Source: Candidatus Aminicenantota bacterium
GTDB taxonomy: Bacteria; Acidobacteriota; Aminicenantia; UBA2199
Assembly: GCA_020355945.1 (NCBI GenBank)
Contig: CP070627.1
Span: 4,101,557 to 4,121,082, forward strand
Reading direction: 5' to 3'
DNA length: 19,526 nt
Positions 1-7,369 of the stretch are shown here, piece after piece. A model generated the notes under the pieces. That model saw nothing but the letters and a program-made list of their open reading frames with translations, searched no databases and was not told the origin of the DNA. Made by a program: the position numbers and the translations under genes. The stretch's first letter is position 1, and each line of letters starts with the position of its first letter.

Positions 1-6
1 AGTAAA

Positions 7-82
7 ATGCAGTTCATGATCGAATGAGCCTCAGGGAGGTGGCCGAAGGACACCGTACGGGCGAATGAGACATGAACTGCAT
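7..82. repeat. 12-bp inverted repeat enclosing 8-bp direct repeats
   Basis: ATGCAGTTCATG (7-18) is perfectly complementary to CATGAACTGCAT (71-82). Just inside each arm lies a copy of CGAATGAG (21-28 and 62-69). The interior can form smaller stems, for example CCTC/GAGG (29-32/36-39), and contains the palindrome CCGTACGG (53-60). A second A/T hairpin, AGTTTTT-cc-AAAAACT, follows at 87-102. I recognise no RNA family or mobile-element end. It could be a structured RNA, part of an element cut by the window edge, or an intergenic repeat. Confidence 0.45.
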
Positions 83-176
83 GATAAGTTTTTCCAAAAA
101 CTGAATAGTTACATAAATAGGTATTGCAAAGAACAACAAATTGTATTATCATTAAGGACTAATAAATGGAGGCAAA

Positions 177-776
177 ATGAAAATAATGACTATATCAAAA
201 CGTTTTAAAATAGGTATTTTACCAATCATTTTTATTTTTGTCATCCTGGCGTCCTTCAACGGCTGCAAAGGGTTTGGTATCCCGGATTGGGAATTGGAAA
301 TAACTTTTGAGGAAGGGGTGGACGGTACACCCCCCGCCGGCACCTATGCACACAAGGAACTGACGGTAATCGAATATAATTTTTACCCCCTGGACAGCGC
401 CCACTCGATAGAAGTATCGGTTAACGGTAACCAATGGCCATTGGCAGGTGAGTTTGTCATGTATACCAATTTAAAAGTAGTGGTCCGGGTGTTTGATATC
501 CGCGGCACCTGGAATGTTACCATTAAGGAAACGGAAACCGAAAGCGAAGAAGAGATAGAATTCAATATTACCTTTTCCGGCGCTGATGTTCTTTCCGGGG
601 ATTTTACCGATGACCGGGGGTACAGCGGTACCTGGGAGATCGTTAATGACGACCTTACCATCTCCTACAGCGATTGGCCGGACCGCGTCCTTACCGGGAC
701 CGTTCCCCGGATGAGCGGCGACTACTGGACCGGCGATGTAAAAAGCGGAACCTGGTCTGCTCAACGAGTGGAATAG
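177..776 (+). CDS. putative lipoprotein, beta-rich, unknown function
   Basis: A 199-residue protein with a basic N-terminus (KRFK, residues 8-11), a hydrophobic segment (about 12-26) and Cys30 in the context FNGC, which resembles a lipobox although Phe at -3 is atypical. It is therefore probably exported and perhaps lipid-anchored. The mature part is acidic and rich in short beta-type segments. The last 60 residues carry repeated SGTW/TGT motifs (YSGTWEI, LTGTV, KSGTWSAQ) like those of small beta-barrel lipoproteins. SD GGAGG lies at 168-172, only 4 nt from this ATG; the in-frame ATG at 186 (Met4) is an alternative with 13-nt spacing. No family is recognised. It sits alone, separated from the redox operon by about 360 bases, and has no evident functional link to it. 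Confidence 0.75.
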   Translation: MKIMTISKRFKIGILPIIFIFVILASFNGCKGFGIPDWELEITFEEGVDGTPPAGTYAHKELTVIEYNFYPLDSAHSIEVSVNGNQWPLAGEFVMYTNLKVVVRVFDIRGTWNVTIKETETESEEEIEFNITFSGADVLSGDFTDDRGYSGTWEIVNDDLTISYSDWPDRVLTGTVPRMSGDYWTGDVKSGTWSAQRVE

Positions 777-1135
777 AGGAGGCGAAAACAGGGCGGATAC
801 CCGGGTACCCGGGAGAGGGGGCTTGATTCCTGTTTCATTTTTAGTAAAAATAATTTTAAAATAAAATTATATATATTCCTCTTTAGCGTGAAATAACCTA
901 CAATATAGAAAGATTTCATTATCGTTAAGTTACAAACTTAATTTAAATAGAATTTTTTACTTGATTTTTTTCTTTTTTTCGTGTAACATATCTCTTCAAT
1001 GTTAATCTTGAATTTTAAAACGGTTTTATTGTAGATATTAATGAAGCAGTGATTCGAAGCTATTTTTTAGTTCGATCGACCTGAGGACTGATGAGTGTTT
1101 AAGAAATAAAAAATTAAGTACCAGGAGGTTCAAAA
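777..1135. other. AT-rich intergenic region upstream of the Hdr operon
   Basis: I see no convincing gene here. It contains a 14-bp perfect palindrome CCCGGGTACCCGGG (800-813), which is also a tandem repeat of TACCCGGG (798-805, 806-813). From 831 it is very AT-rich, with a perfect dyad TTAAGTT-aca-AACTTAA (925-941) that could be an operator. A weak sigma70-like pair, TTGAAT (1008-1013) and TAGATA (1032-1037) with 18-nt spacing, is the best promoter candidate I find, but the -10 match is poor. No sigma54-type GG-N10-GC site was noticed. Confidence 0.5.
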
Positions 1136-1264
1136 ATGAGAGTCCACCAGGAAGTCATAGCAAAATTCTGCGTCCCTTCACCAGGATTTATTCATGATCA
1201 TTCCCCGGGAAAGACGAAAATTCATTATTCCAGGAGGAAAAGCAGGAGCAATAGGGAGAAATGA
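1136..1264 (+). CDS. possible 42-residue leader ORF upstream of hdrC
   Basis: A short ORF (starting MRVHQEVIAKF) preceded by a strong SD, AGGAGG at 1123-1128, with 7-nt spacing to its ATG. It ends in TGA at 1262-1264, 4 nt before the hdrC start at 1269, so termination could be coupled to hdrC initiation. It has one Cys and a basic C-terminal half (RRKSRSNREK). No family is recognised. Seen: a good ribosome site and the position. Inferred: that it is translated, perhaps as a leader. It could equally be the remnant of a longer gene. Confidence 0.35.
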   Translation: MRVHQEVIAKFCVPSPGFIHDHSPGKTKIHYSRRKSRSNREK

Positions 1265-1268
1265 AAAA

Positions 1269-1802
1269 ATGAGCAATCTAATTTCACAAATAAAAGATGT
1301 AGTGGGTGAGGATGTAAATCTCTGTTACCAGTGTGAAAAATGTACCAGTGGATGCCCGGTATCCATTGAAATGGAACTTGTTCCCGCACAAATTATGCAT
1401 GCATCTCAATTAAATATGAAAGAGAAAGTTCTTAAAGCCAATACCATATGGTTATGCGCTTCCTGCGAGACCTGCACCACCAGGTGTCCCCAGGGTATTG
1501 ATATATCCGCGGTTATGGATGCACTGCGAATCATTGCCAGGAGAGAAAAGGTTAAAGCAAAGATACCGCTGGTCCCGGCGTTCTATAACCTATGCCTTCT
1601 CTCACTCAAATTTATTGGCTGTATATACGAAATGGGAGTAGCAGGATTCATGCGGATGAGAGCCAGGCTGGTTTTTAAAGATTTGCCGTTGGCAAAAGCA
1701 ATGTTGAAGAAAGGTAAACTTAATTTGTTTCCTACTATCAGGAATCCATCCAAGGTAAGAAAAATCATTAGAAAAGCAAAAAAGATAGAGGGTTTTAAAT
1801 GA
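1269..1802 (+). CDS. hdrC: HdrC-like heterodisulfide reductase iron-sulfur subunit
   Basis: HdrC proteins carry two [4Fe-4S] clusters and pass electrons from HdrA to the HdrB active site. This 177-residue protein has both classic motifs: CYQCEKCTSGCP (Cys19, 22, 25, 29) and CASCETCTTRCP (Cys63, 66, 69, 73). A helical, basic C-terminal tail follows, with only moderately hydrophobic stretches (about 95-125) and no clear membrane anchor, so it is taken as cytoplasmic. The start at 1269 is preferred over the upstream in-frame ATG at 1194 because AGGGAG lies at 1253-1258, 10 nt upstream, and because the family begins shortly before the first cluster. The stop overlaps the hdrB start (ATGA), indicating translational coupling. 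The family assignment is firm; the electron partner is inferred. Confidence 0.93.
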   Translation: MSNLISQIKDVVGEDVNLCYQCEKCTSGCPVSIEMELVPAQIMHASQLNMKEKVLKANTIWLCASCETCTTRCPQGIDISAVMDALRIIARREKVKAKIPLVPAFYNLCLLSLKFIGCIYEMGVAGFMRMRARLVFKDLPLAKAMLKKGKLNLFPTIRNPSKVRKIIRKAKKIEGFK

Positions 1803-2641
1803 ATTATCCATTTTATCCAGGTTGTTCGATGCACTCCAGTGCAAAAGATTATCTCGAGTCCTTCAAGGCCATTTCGAGATATTGCGGTGTGGAATTAGAG
1901 GAAGTAAAGGGATGGACATGCTGCGCCCCTACTGCGGTACACGGCATCTCCTCACTGCTTTCGGTGGCGATTCCCGCTTCCAATCTTGCGGAAATTGAAA
2001 AAGATGGCAAAGATTGTGTTGTGGTACCCTGTGCTGCGTGTTTCTCAAGGTTTAAGTATGCAGTCCATGAAATTGCCGAGAGTAAAGAAACCGCTGAAAA
2101 AGTAAATGACTGTATCGGCTGCGAATTCAAGAACAGCGTCAACGTCATCCACCCCCTTGAGATTTACGATGAGATTAAACATGATCTGGTCATCAAAGAG
2201 CTCTCAAAGGTTAATGCGGTTTGCTATTACGGATGCTTGCTCACCAGGCCTCCAAAAGTAAAACAATTTGATGATTGCGAAAATCCCCAGAGTATGGATA
2301 CTATTCTCAGGCATTTGGGGTTGAAGGTGCTGGACTGGTCATTCAAGACCGATTGCTGCGGGGCAACATTCAATCTTTCCAACAAAGATGTATATATGCG
2401 ACTTACAGGCAAAATCCTGGAGGAAGCAAAGAATGTCGGTGCAGACATCATTGCCACGGCATGCCCGTTATGCCAGGTCAACCTTGATTCTTACCAGTTC
2501 CAGCAGAAAGAGCCCAATATCCCGGTGGTCTATTTTTCCCAATTGATTGGTCTGGCATATGGGATCAATTCAAAAGAGTTGGGACTTCACCGGCAGTTTA
2601 TCAATGCTGAGGAGGTGATAGAAGAATGCCTAAAAAGATAG
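1799..2641 (+). CDS. hdrB: HdrB-like heterodisulfide reductase catalytic subunit
   Basis: HdrB in methanogens reduces the CoM-S-S-CoB disulfide at two noncubane [4Fe-4S] clusters held by two CCG domains. This 280-residue protein has both: Cys9, a C41-C42 pair and C78-x2-C81 (spacings of 31 and 35 residues), then Cys146, a C186-C187 pair and C222-x2-C225 (spacings of 39 and 34). All cluster cysteines therefore appear to be present. The start overlaps hdrC by 4 nt and the end overlaps the next gene by 16 nt. Bacteria generally lack CoM and CoB, so the physiological substrate is unknown; it may be a disulfide, a thiol carrier or a partner protein. It is likely cytoplasmic and part of the complex encoded by this operon. 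Confidence 0.93.
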   Translation: MNYPFYPGCSMHSSAKDYLESFKAISRYCGVELEEVKGWTCCAPTAVHGISSLLSVAIPASNLAEIEKDGKDCVVVPCAACFSRFKYAVHEIAESKETAEKVNDCIGCEFKNSVNVIHPLEIYDEIKHDLVIKELSKVNAVCYYGCLLTRPPKVKQFDDCENPQSMDTILRHLGLKVLDWSFKTDCCGATFNLSNKDVYMRLTGKILEEAKNVGADIIATACPLCQVNLDSYQFQQKEPNIPVVYFSQLIGLAYGINSKELGLHRQFINAEEVIEECLKR

Positions 2642-3522
2642 GGTCTGTTGCTGTAGTAGGCGGTGGAATCGGAGGAATGCAGGCGGCCCTGGATCTGGCC
2701 GATTCAGGGATGAAAGTCTATCTCATCGAATCAAAACCCGGGATAGGCGGGGTCATGTCCATGCTGGATAAAACTTTTCCCACCAATGACTGTGCCATGT
2801 GTACCATGGCCCCCCGGCTGGTGGAGATCGCCAGGCATAAGGATATAGAAATTATCTCTCATTCGGATATAGAGAAGATCGAAGGGAAGCCGGGTAAGTT
2901 AAAGGTGACCCTGAATACCAAAGCCAGGTTCATTGATGTGGATAAATGTACCGGGTGCGGCACCTGTACGGAAAACTGCCCGGTGCTAAATGTTGTCCAG
3001 CCCATATCTCTTGAAGAAAAAGAAGTCGTAGAAATTGCACCGGAAGTAAAAGCAAAGGTCTTTGATATCGTCAGGAAGCACAAGCATAGAGCGGGGCCGC
3101 TCATGCCAATCCTTCAAGAGGTCAGTGAATACCTGAGATATTTTCCCGAAGAAGTTTTAAAATACATATCCCTGGAAACCGGCTATCCGTTGGCTCACAT
3201 ATGCAGGATAGCGACATTTTACAGTGCCTTCAGTTTAAAGCCCATTGGTAAATATATCATTAATGTCTGTTTGGGAACGGCTTGTTACGTCAGGGGTTCG
3301 GAGAAACTGCTGGAGAAATTCAGTGATGTGCTGGAAATCGGCCAGGATGAAACCACCCCGGATATGCTGTTTACCCTCAAGTCGGTAAGATGTATTGGCT
3401 GCTGCGGGCTCTCGCCGGTGGCTACGATCGGAGACGATGTATACGGTAAATTGCAGGCCAGGGATATACCTGGAATCATAAAAAAATATAAAGAAAAAGA
3501 AAAGGAACAAAACCATGCCTAG
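2626..3522 (+). CDS. fusion of HdrA N-terminal half with NuoE-like [2Fe-2S] subunit
   Basis: Residues 1-120 match the FAD-domain start of HdrA: VVGGGIGGMQAALDLA (10-25), the HdrA signature LDKTFPTNDCAMC (47-59) with APRLVE, then a [4Fe-4S] motif CTGCGTCTENCP (108-119). HdrA then breaks off. Residues from about 140 are a NuoE/HndA-type subunit with a helical region and the thioredoxin-like [2Fe-2S] ligands Cys215, Cys220, Cys256 and Cys260. The N-terminal Cys domain of canonical HdrA (CHCG type) is absent. SD GGAGG at 2611-2615 lies 10 nt before the ATG. The missing HdrA C-terminal half appears downstream of NuoG in the 8771-12007 gene, starting where this one stops. Probable role: FAD-linked bifurcation site joined to the NADH-module entry. 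The domain assignments are firm; the split-gene reading is an inference. Confidence 0.88.
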   Translation: MPKKIGSVAVVGGGIGGMQAALDLADSGMKVYLIESKPGIGGVMSMLDKTFPTNDCAMCTMAPRLVEIARHKDIEIISHSDIEKIEGKPGKLKVTLNTKARFIDVDKCTGCGTCTENCPVLNVVQPISLEEKEVVEIAPEVKAKVFDIVRKHKHRAGPLMPILQEVSEYLRYFPEEVLKYISLETGYPLAHICRIATFYSAFSLKPIGKYIINVCLGTACYVRGSEKLLEKFSDVLEIGQDETTPDMLFTLKSVRCIGCCGLSPVATIGDDVYGKLQARDIPGIIKKYKEKEKEQNHA

Positions 3523-3898
3523 ATTAACAGTAGACGAAATGAAAAAAATGAGAGAGGCTTCCCAAAAGGAAATGTCCCTGAGGGAAGGTAACTTCCGGGG
3601 AAAGCTAATCGTTCATTTAGGAACCTGTGGTATTGCTGCAGGAGCAAGGGAAATCATGGATGCCTTTCTTGAAGAATTCGATAAGAGGGTTATAACCGAT
3701 ATTATGTTCACCTCTAGCGGATGTGCCGGCTTGTGTTCGTATGAGCCGATGATTACCGTGGAAATCGGCGATTCTCCTCCCGTAAAATATGGGAAATTGA
3801 CCCCGGAAAAAGCGATAAAAATTCTTGACCAACACATCCTTGGTGGTGATTTGGTCAAAGAATTTGCCATAGGTATGGGCTCTGAACGGGTAGGATAA
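3515..3898 (+). CDS. HndB-like thioredoxin-fold ferredoxin
   Basis: A 127-residue thioredoxin-like [2Fe-2S] ferredoxin of the HndB type, found between NuoE-like and NuoF-like subunits of NAD(P)-linked bifurcating hydrogenases. The N-terminal helix (LTVDEMKKMREASQKE) is followed by HLGTCGIAAGAREIM (Cys38) and SSGCAGLCSYEP (Cys70, Cys74). Aligning by eye with the homologous domain at the start of the next protein (CAGTSC), the first cysteine is replaced by His34 and the second is shifted by one residue, so only three Cys are present. From memory, GTCGIAAGA is common in this subfamily, so this may be normal; it may bind a variant cluster or be structural. It overlaps its upstream neighbour by 8 nt and its downstream neighbour by one base (TAATG). 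Confidence 0.85.
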   Translation: MPRLTVDEMKKMREASQKEMSLREGNFRGKLIVHLGTCGIAAGAREIMDAFLEEFDKRVITDIMFTSSGCAGLCSYEPMITVEIGDSPPVKYGKLTPEKAIKILDQHILGGDLVKEFAIGMGSERVG

Positions 3899-6800
3899 TG
3901 GCTAAAAAGAAGCGGATCGAATTAATGGTATGTGCAGGAACAAGTTGTGTGGGCGGGGGTGCCTTCCGGATTATGGAGGAGCTTAAAAAGGAGTTAAAGA
4001 AACAGGGTCTCAAAGATGAAGTTGATGTGGTGACCACCGGCTGCAACGGCTTTTGCGGCCAGGGTCCTTTGATGGTGGTGCTGCCTGACAGAATATTTTA
4101 CGGCTGGCTCGCTGTAAACGATGTCCCGCACCTGGTGGAAGAACATTTCCTCAAAGGCAGACCCGTCAAGAGACTGATATTTACCCCCCCTGAAGAAAAG
4201 GCACCGCTGCCGCTGCTTTCGGATATCCCCTTCTTTAAAAAACAGTTACTGGTGGTCCTGAAAAATAAAGGGATTATCAACCCGGAAAGGATCAGGGATT
4301 ATATAGCCAGGGACGGGTATATTGCTTTGGAAAAGGTTCTCTTTTCCATGAAACCCGAAGAGGTGGTGGAAGAAATTATGAAGTCCGGGCTGCGGGGCCG
4401 CGGCGGTGCCGGTTTCCCCACCGGCCGCAAATGGAAATTGACCCGGCAGCAGGAGCGAAATCCGAAATATTTGATCGCCAACTGCGATGAGGGTGACCCG
4501 GGTGCTTATATGGACAGGAGTGTGCTGGAGTCAGACCCACACTCGGTAATAGAAGGTATGACCATTGCTGCCAATGCCATCGGGTCATCCCAGGGATATA
4601 TTTATGTGAGGACCGAGTACCCGCTGGCAATACAAGGGATGAAGACCGCTATCTCCCAGGCCAGGGAATACGGGCTGTTGGGTGAAGATATTTTAAGATC
4701 GGGTTTTGATTTTGACATAGAGATAAGGGAAGGCTCGGGTGCGTTTGTGTGCGGTGAAGAGTCTTCGCTTATCCATTCCATTGAAGGGGATATACCTGAA
4801 CCCCGGCAGAGGCCGCCCTTTCCCGCCCAATCGGGACTCTGGGGTTTCCCCACCCTGATCAACAACGTGGAAACCCTGGCCAATGTGCCGGCCATCATTG
4901 CCAGGGGTGCGGATTGGTATTCAAGCATCGGCACCGAAACCAGTAAAGGAACAAAGATATTTTCGCTGGTGGGAAAGATAAATAATACCGGTCTTATCGA
5001 GGTCCCCATGGGAATAACACTCCGGGAGGTGGTTTACGAGATCGGCGGCGGTATTCCCGGTGGGAAAAAATTCAAGGCGGTACAGACCGGCGGACCTTCA
5101 GGTGGATGTATACCTGCCAGTAAACTGGACTCTCCTATTGATTACGAATCACTGAAAGAAGCAGGCTCAATGATGGGTTCAGGCGGGATGATCGTTATGG
5201 ATGAGGATACCTGTGTGGTGGATGTGGCTAAATTCTTTATCCAGTTCACCAATGATGAATCCTGTGGTAAGTGTGTATCCTGCCGTGAGGGCAGTGACGC
5301 ATTACTGGAAGTACTTACCAGGATATCAAACGGAGAAGGCCGAGAAGGGGATATAGATTTTTTATACGAACTGAGTGAAACCATAAAAGATGCATCCATG
5401 TGCGGATTGGGGCAGACTCTGCCAAACCCGGTACTCTCTACATTGAGCTACTTCAGGGATGAATATGAAGCTCATATCAAAAAGAAACGATGCCCTGCGG
5501 TGGTATGCAAGGGAATAATCTCTTCACCCTGTCAGCATACATGTCCGCTGGCGCAGGATGCCCCCTGTTATATAGGGCTTATTGCCCAGGGGAAATTTGA
5601 AGAAGCGATTAAGATAGTTAGAAAAGAGAACCCACTGCCTCTTATCTGTGGACGTGTTTGTGATACTCCCTGTGAAGTGAAGTGTAAGGCCGGGGAGTGG
5701 GGTGATTCCATAGCCATTCGATCGCTAAAACGTTTTCTCGCGGATTATGAGATGAAGCATGGTGTTCACATTGAAGAAAAACCAAAAAGCGAGAGAGATG
5801 AGCGCGTGGCTGTGATCGGCTCCGGCCCGGGAGGACTTACCTGTGCGCATTACCTTGCCCTGGCGGGGTATAAATCGACTATATTTGAGAGCCAGCCGAT
5901 AGCGGGTGGTATGCTTGCCGTGGGCATACCGGAATTCAGGTTACCCAGGGATGTATTGAATGCAGAGATAGAGAGGATCAAGAAATTAGGTGTTGAAATT
6001 AAAACCAATACCAGGGTAGGGGAAGATATCCAGCTTTCCGAACTGAAGGATGAATATAAAGCGATTTTCATTGCCACCGGTGCTCATAAAGGTTTAAAAA
6101 TGAGAATCCCGGGTGAAGATGCCGAAGGAACGATAGATGGAGTGGAATTCTTACGAGATTTTAATTTAGGCCGCGAAGTAAAAATAGGAGATAAGGTAAT
6201 AATCGTTGGTGGAGGAAATTCAGCTATAGATGCAGCTCGAGTAGTAAAGCGCTTAGGTAAGGATACCAGGATCTTTTACCGGAGGACAAGAGCAGAGATG
6301 CCGGCGATTGAGAGTGAAGTCGATGAGGCAATTATCGAAGGCATTGATCTCCAACTCCTGGTTGTTCCAACTAAAGTACTGGCAAGTAATGGGAAAATTG
6401 AGGCAATAGAGTGTGTCAGGATGAAATTGGGGGATATGGATGAGAGTGGTAGAAGAAGGCCTGTTCCGATTCCGGGTTCCGAATTTAGAGTTGAAGTAGA
6501 TACGTTAATCCTGGCAATAAGCCAGGAACCGGATGTATCTTTTATAACCGATGGGGACAGCCTGAAAATTTCTAAGTGGAATACCATTGAAGTAGACCCG
6601 GAAACGCTTCATACAAATATAGAAGGAATCTTTGCCGGCGGTGATGTGGTGACCGGGCCCAATAACGTGACTGAGGCGATGGCACACGGAAAACTTGCGG
6701 CTCGAATGATAGACAAATATATAAGAGGAGAAAAATTAGAAAGAAAATATGAGGTAACCCGCCCCGCATTACGCGTCGAGCCATTACAACTTTCGGAAGA

Positions 6801-6957
6801 AGAAATAGAAAGCCTTAAAAAACCTGAAATGTCATTAATCCCGGTTTCTCAAAGGATCGGGAGCTTCAAAGAGGTTGAATTAGGCTTTACGGAAGCGCAA
6901 GCAATTGCTGAAGCCAAACGTTGTCTCAGGTGTGACTTAGAAAAAAAAGGAGAATGA
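3898..6957 (+). CDS. NuoF/HndC-like NAD(H) subunit fused to GltD-like NADPH oxidoreductase
   Basis: A 1019-residue fusion. Residues 1-95: thioredoxin-like [2Fe-2S] domain (Cys12, 17, 49, 53). About 130-510: NuoF with the glycine-rich FMN/NADH site GLRGRGGAGFPTGRKW (about 163-178), NCDEGDPGAYMDR and the N3 [4Fe-4S] ligands Cys456, 459, 462 and 502. It then reaches CPAVVCKGII, where HydB/HndC proteins normally continue into a two-cluster ferredoxin. Here it continues instead with CQHTCPLAQDAPC and CGRVCDTPCEVKC (about 545-600) and a full GltD/NfnB-type flavoprotein: FAD motif VIGSGPGGLTCA (from 639), NAD(P) motif VGGGNSAIDAA (about 770) with YRRTRAEMPA, and a C-terminal AGGDVVTGPNNVTEAMAHG. The Arg pair suggests NADPH. 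It probably oxidises or reduces both pyridine nucleotides within the complex. The start is ATG at 3898. Confidence 0.9.
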   Translation: MAKKKRIELMVCAGTSCVGGGAFRIMEELKKELKKQGLKDEVDVVTTGCNGFCGQGPLMVVLPDRIFYGWLAVNDVPHLVEEHFLKGRPVKRLIFTPPEEKAPLPLLSDIPFFKKQLLVVLKNKGIINPERIRDYIARDGYIALEKVLFSMKPEEVVEEIMKSGLRGRGGAGFPTGRKWKLTRQQERNPKYLIANCDEGDPGAYMDRSVLESDPHSVIEGMTIAANAIGSSQGYIYVRTEYPLAIQGMKTAISQAREYGLLGEDILRSGFDFDIEIREGSGAFVCGEESSLIHSIEGDIPEPRQRPPFPAQSGLWGFPTLINNVETLANVPAIIARGADWYSSIGTETSKGTKIFSLVGKINNTGLIEVPMGITLREVVYEIGGGIPGGKKFKAVQTGGPSGGCIPASKLDSPIDYESLKEAGSMMGSGGMIVMDEDTCVVDVAKFFIQFTNDESCGKCVSCREGSDALLEVLTRISNGEGREGDIDFLYELSETIKDASMCGLGQTLPNPVLSTLSYFRDEYEAHIKKKRCPAVVCKGIISSPCQHTCPLAQDAPCYIGLIAQGKFEEAIKIVRKENPLPLICGRVCDTPCEVKCKAGEWGDSIAIRSLKRFLADYEMKHGVHIEEKPKSERDERVAVIGSGPGGLTCAHYLALAGYKSTIFESQPIAGGMLAVGIPEFRLPRDVLNAEIERIKKLGVEIKTNTRVGEDIQLSELKDEYKAIFIATGAHKGLKMRIPGEDAEGTIDGVEFLRDFNLGREVKIGDKVIIVGGGNSAIDAARVVKRLGKDTRIFYRRTRAEMPAIESEVDEAIIEGIDLQLLVVPTKVLASNGKIEAIECVRMKLGDMDESGRRRPVPIPGSEFRVEVDTLILAISQEPDVSFITDGDSLKISKWNTIEVDPETLHTNIEGIFAGGDVVTGPNNVTEAMAHGKLAARMIDKYIRGEKLERKYEVTRPALRVEPLQLSEEEIESLKKPEMSLIPVSQRIGSFKEVELGFTEAQAIAEAKRCLRCDLEKKGE

Positions 6958-6994
6958 TGATTGATGATTAAGGTATAGCGAAAGGGAGAACGAA

Positions 6995-7369
6995 ATGATG
7001 AAACTCAAGAAGGTTATGGAGATATTAAAGGGCGAGGTGATATGCGGTGAAAAATTTTTAAATATGGAGGTAAAAATGGCATGTGGGTGTGACCTGATGA
7101 GTCATGTCCTGGCCTTCATCAAACATGAAAAAACCTTTTTACTCACCGGTTTGACCACCCCTCAGGCGATATATATCGCTGATGCGGTTAATATAAAAGC
7201 CATCTGTTTTGTGAGAGGTAAACGACCGATGGATGAGACGATTCAACTTGCCCGGGAACGGAATATGGTTCTTTTATTTACCAATTTACCGATGTATGAA
7301 TCGTGTGGAAGATTATATCAAGAAGGACTCATAGGGTGTTCCGAATATGACAGTAAAAGTAAAGGATAA
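6995..7369 (+). CDS. DRTGG-domain protein, first copy
   Basis: A 124-residue protein resembling stand-alone DRTGG domains: KVMEILKGEVICGE near the N-terminus, VKMACGCDLMSHVLAF (about 27-42), an alternating beta/alpha core, and the C-terminal YESCGRLYQEGLIG. DRTGG domains are associated with CBS domains and with genes near [FeFe] and bifurcating hydrogenases; their ligand is not established. It contains several Cys (17, 30, 32), so metal or redox sensing is conceivable but unproven. SD GGGAG at 6984-6988 serves either of two adjacent ATG codons (6995 or 6998). It overlaps the next gene by 23 nt. Its position between NuoF and NuoG modules suggests regulation of, or assembly with, the complex. 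Confidence 0.75.
   Translation: MMKLKKVMEILKGEVICGEKFLNMEVKMACGCDLMSHVLAFIKHEKTFLLTGLTTPQAIYIADAVNIKAICFVRGKRPMDETIQLARERNMVLLFTNLPMYESCGRLYQEGLIGCSEYDSKSKG

Noticed and set aside
53..60. Reading the window start as a group II intron end because of the CCGTACGG segment
   Set aside because: No domain V-like hairpin of the expected form and no reverse transcriptase ORF are present in the window.
1080..1130. Hammerhead-ribozyme-like CTGATGAG followed by a GAAA-like segment
   Set aside because: No stem II can be formed after CTGATGAG and no closing stems are visible, so it is a chance match.
1194..1268. N-terminal extension of HdrC from the ATG at 1194
   Set aside because: It lacks a ribosome site and adds 25 residues unlike the family; the ATG at 1269 has AGGAGG-like AGGGAG at good spacing.
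4602..5009. Minus-strand 135-residue ORF inside the NuoF gene, and other antisense ORFs such as 9323-9829
   Set aside because: They oppose strongly conserved coding sequence, have no recognisable domains, and are shadows of codon bias.
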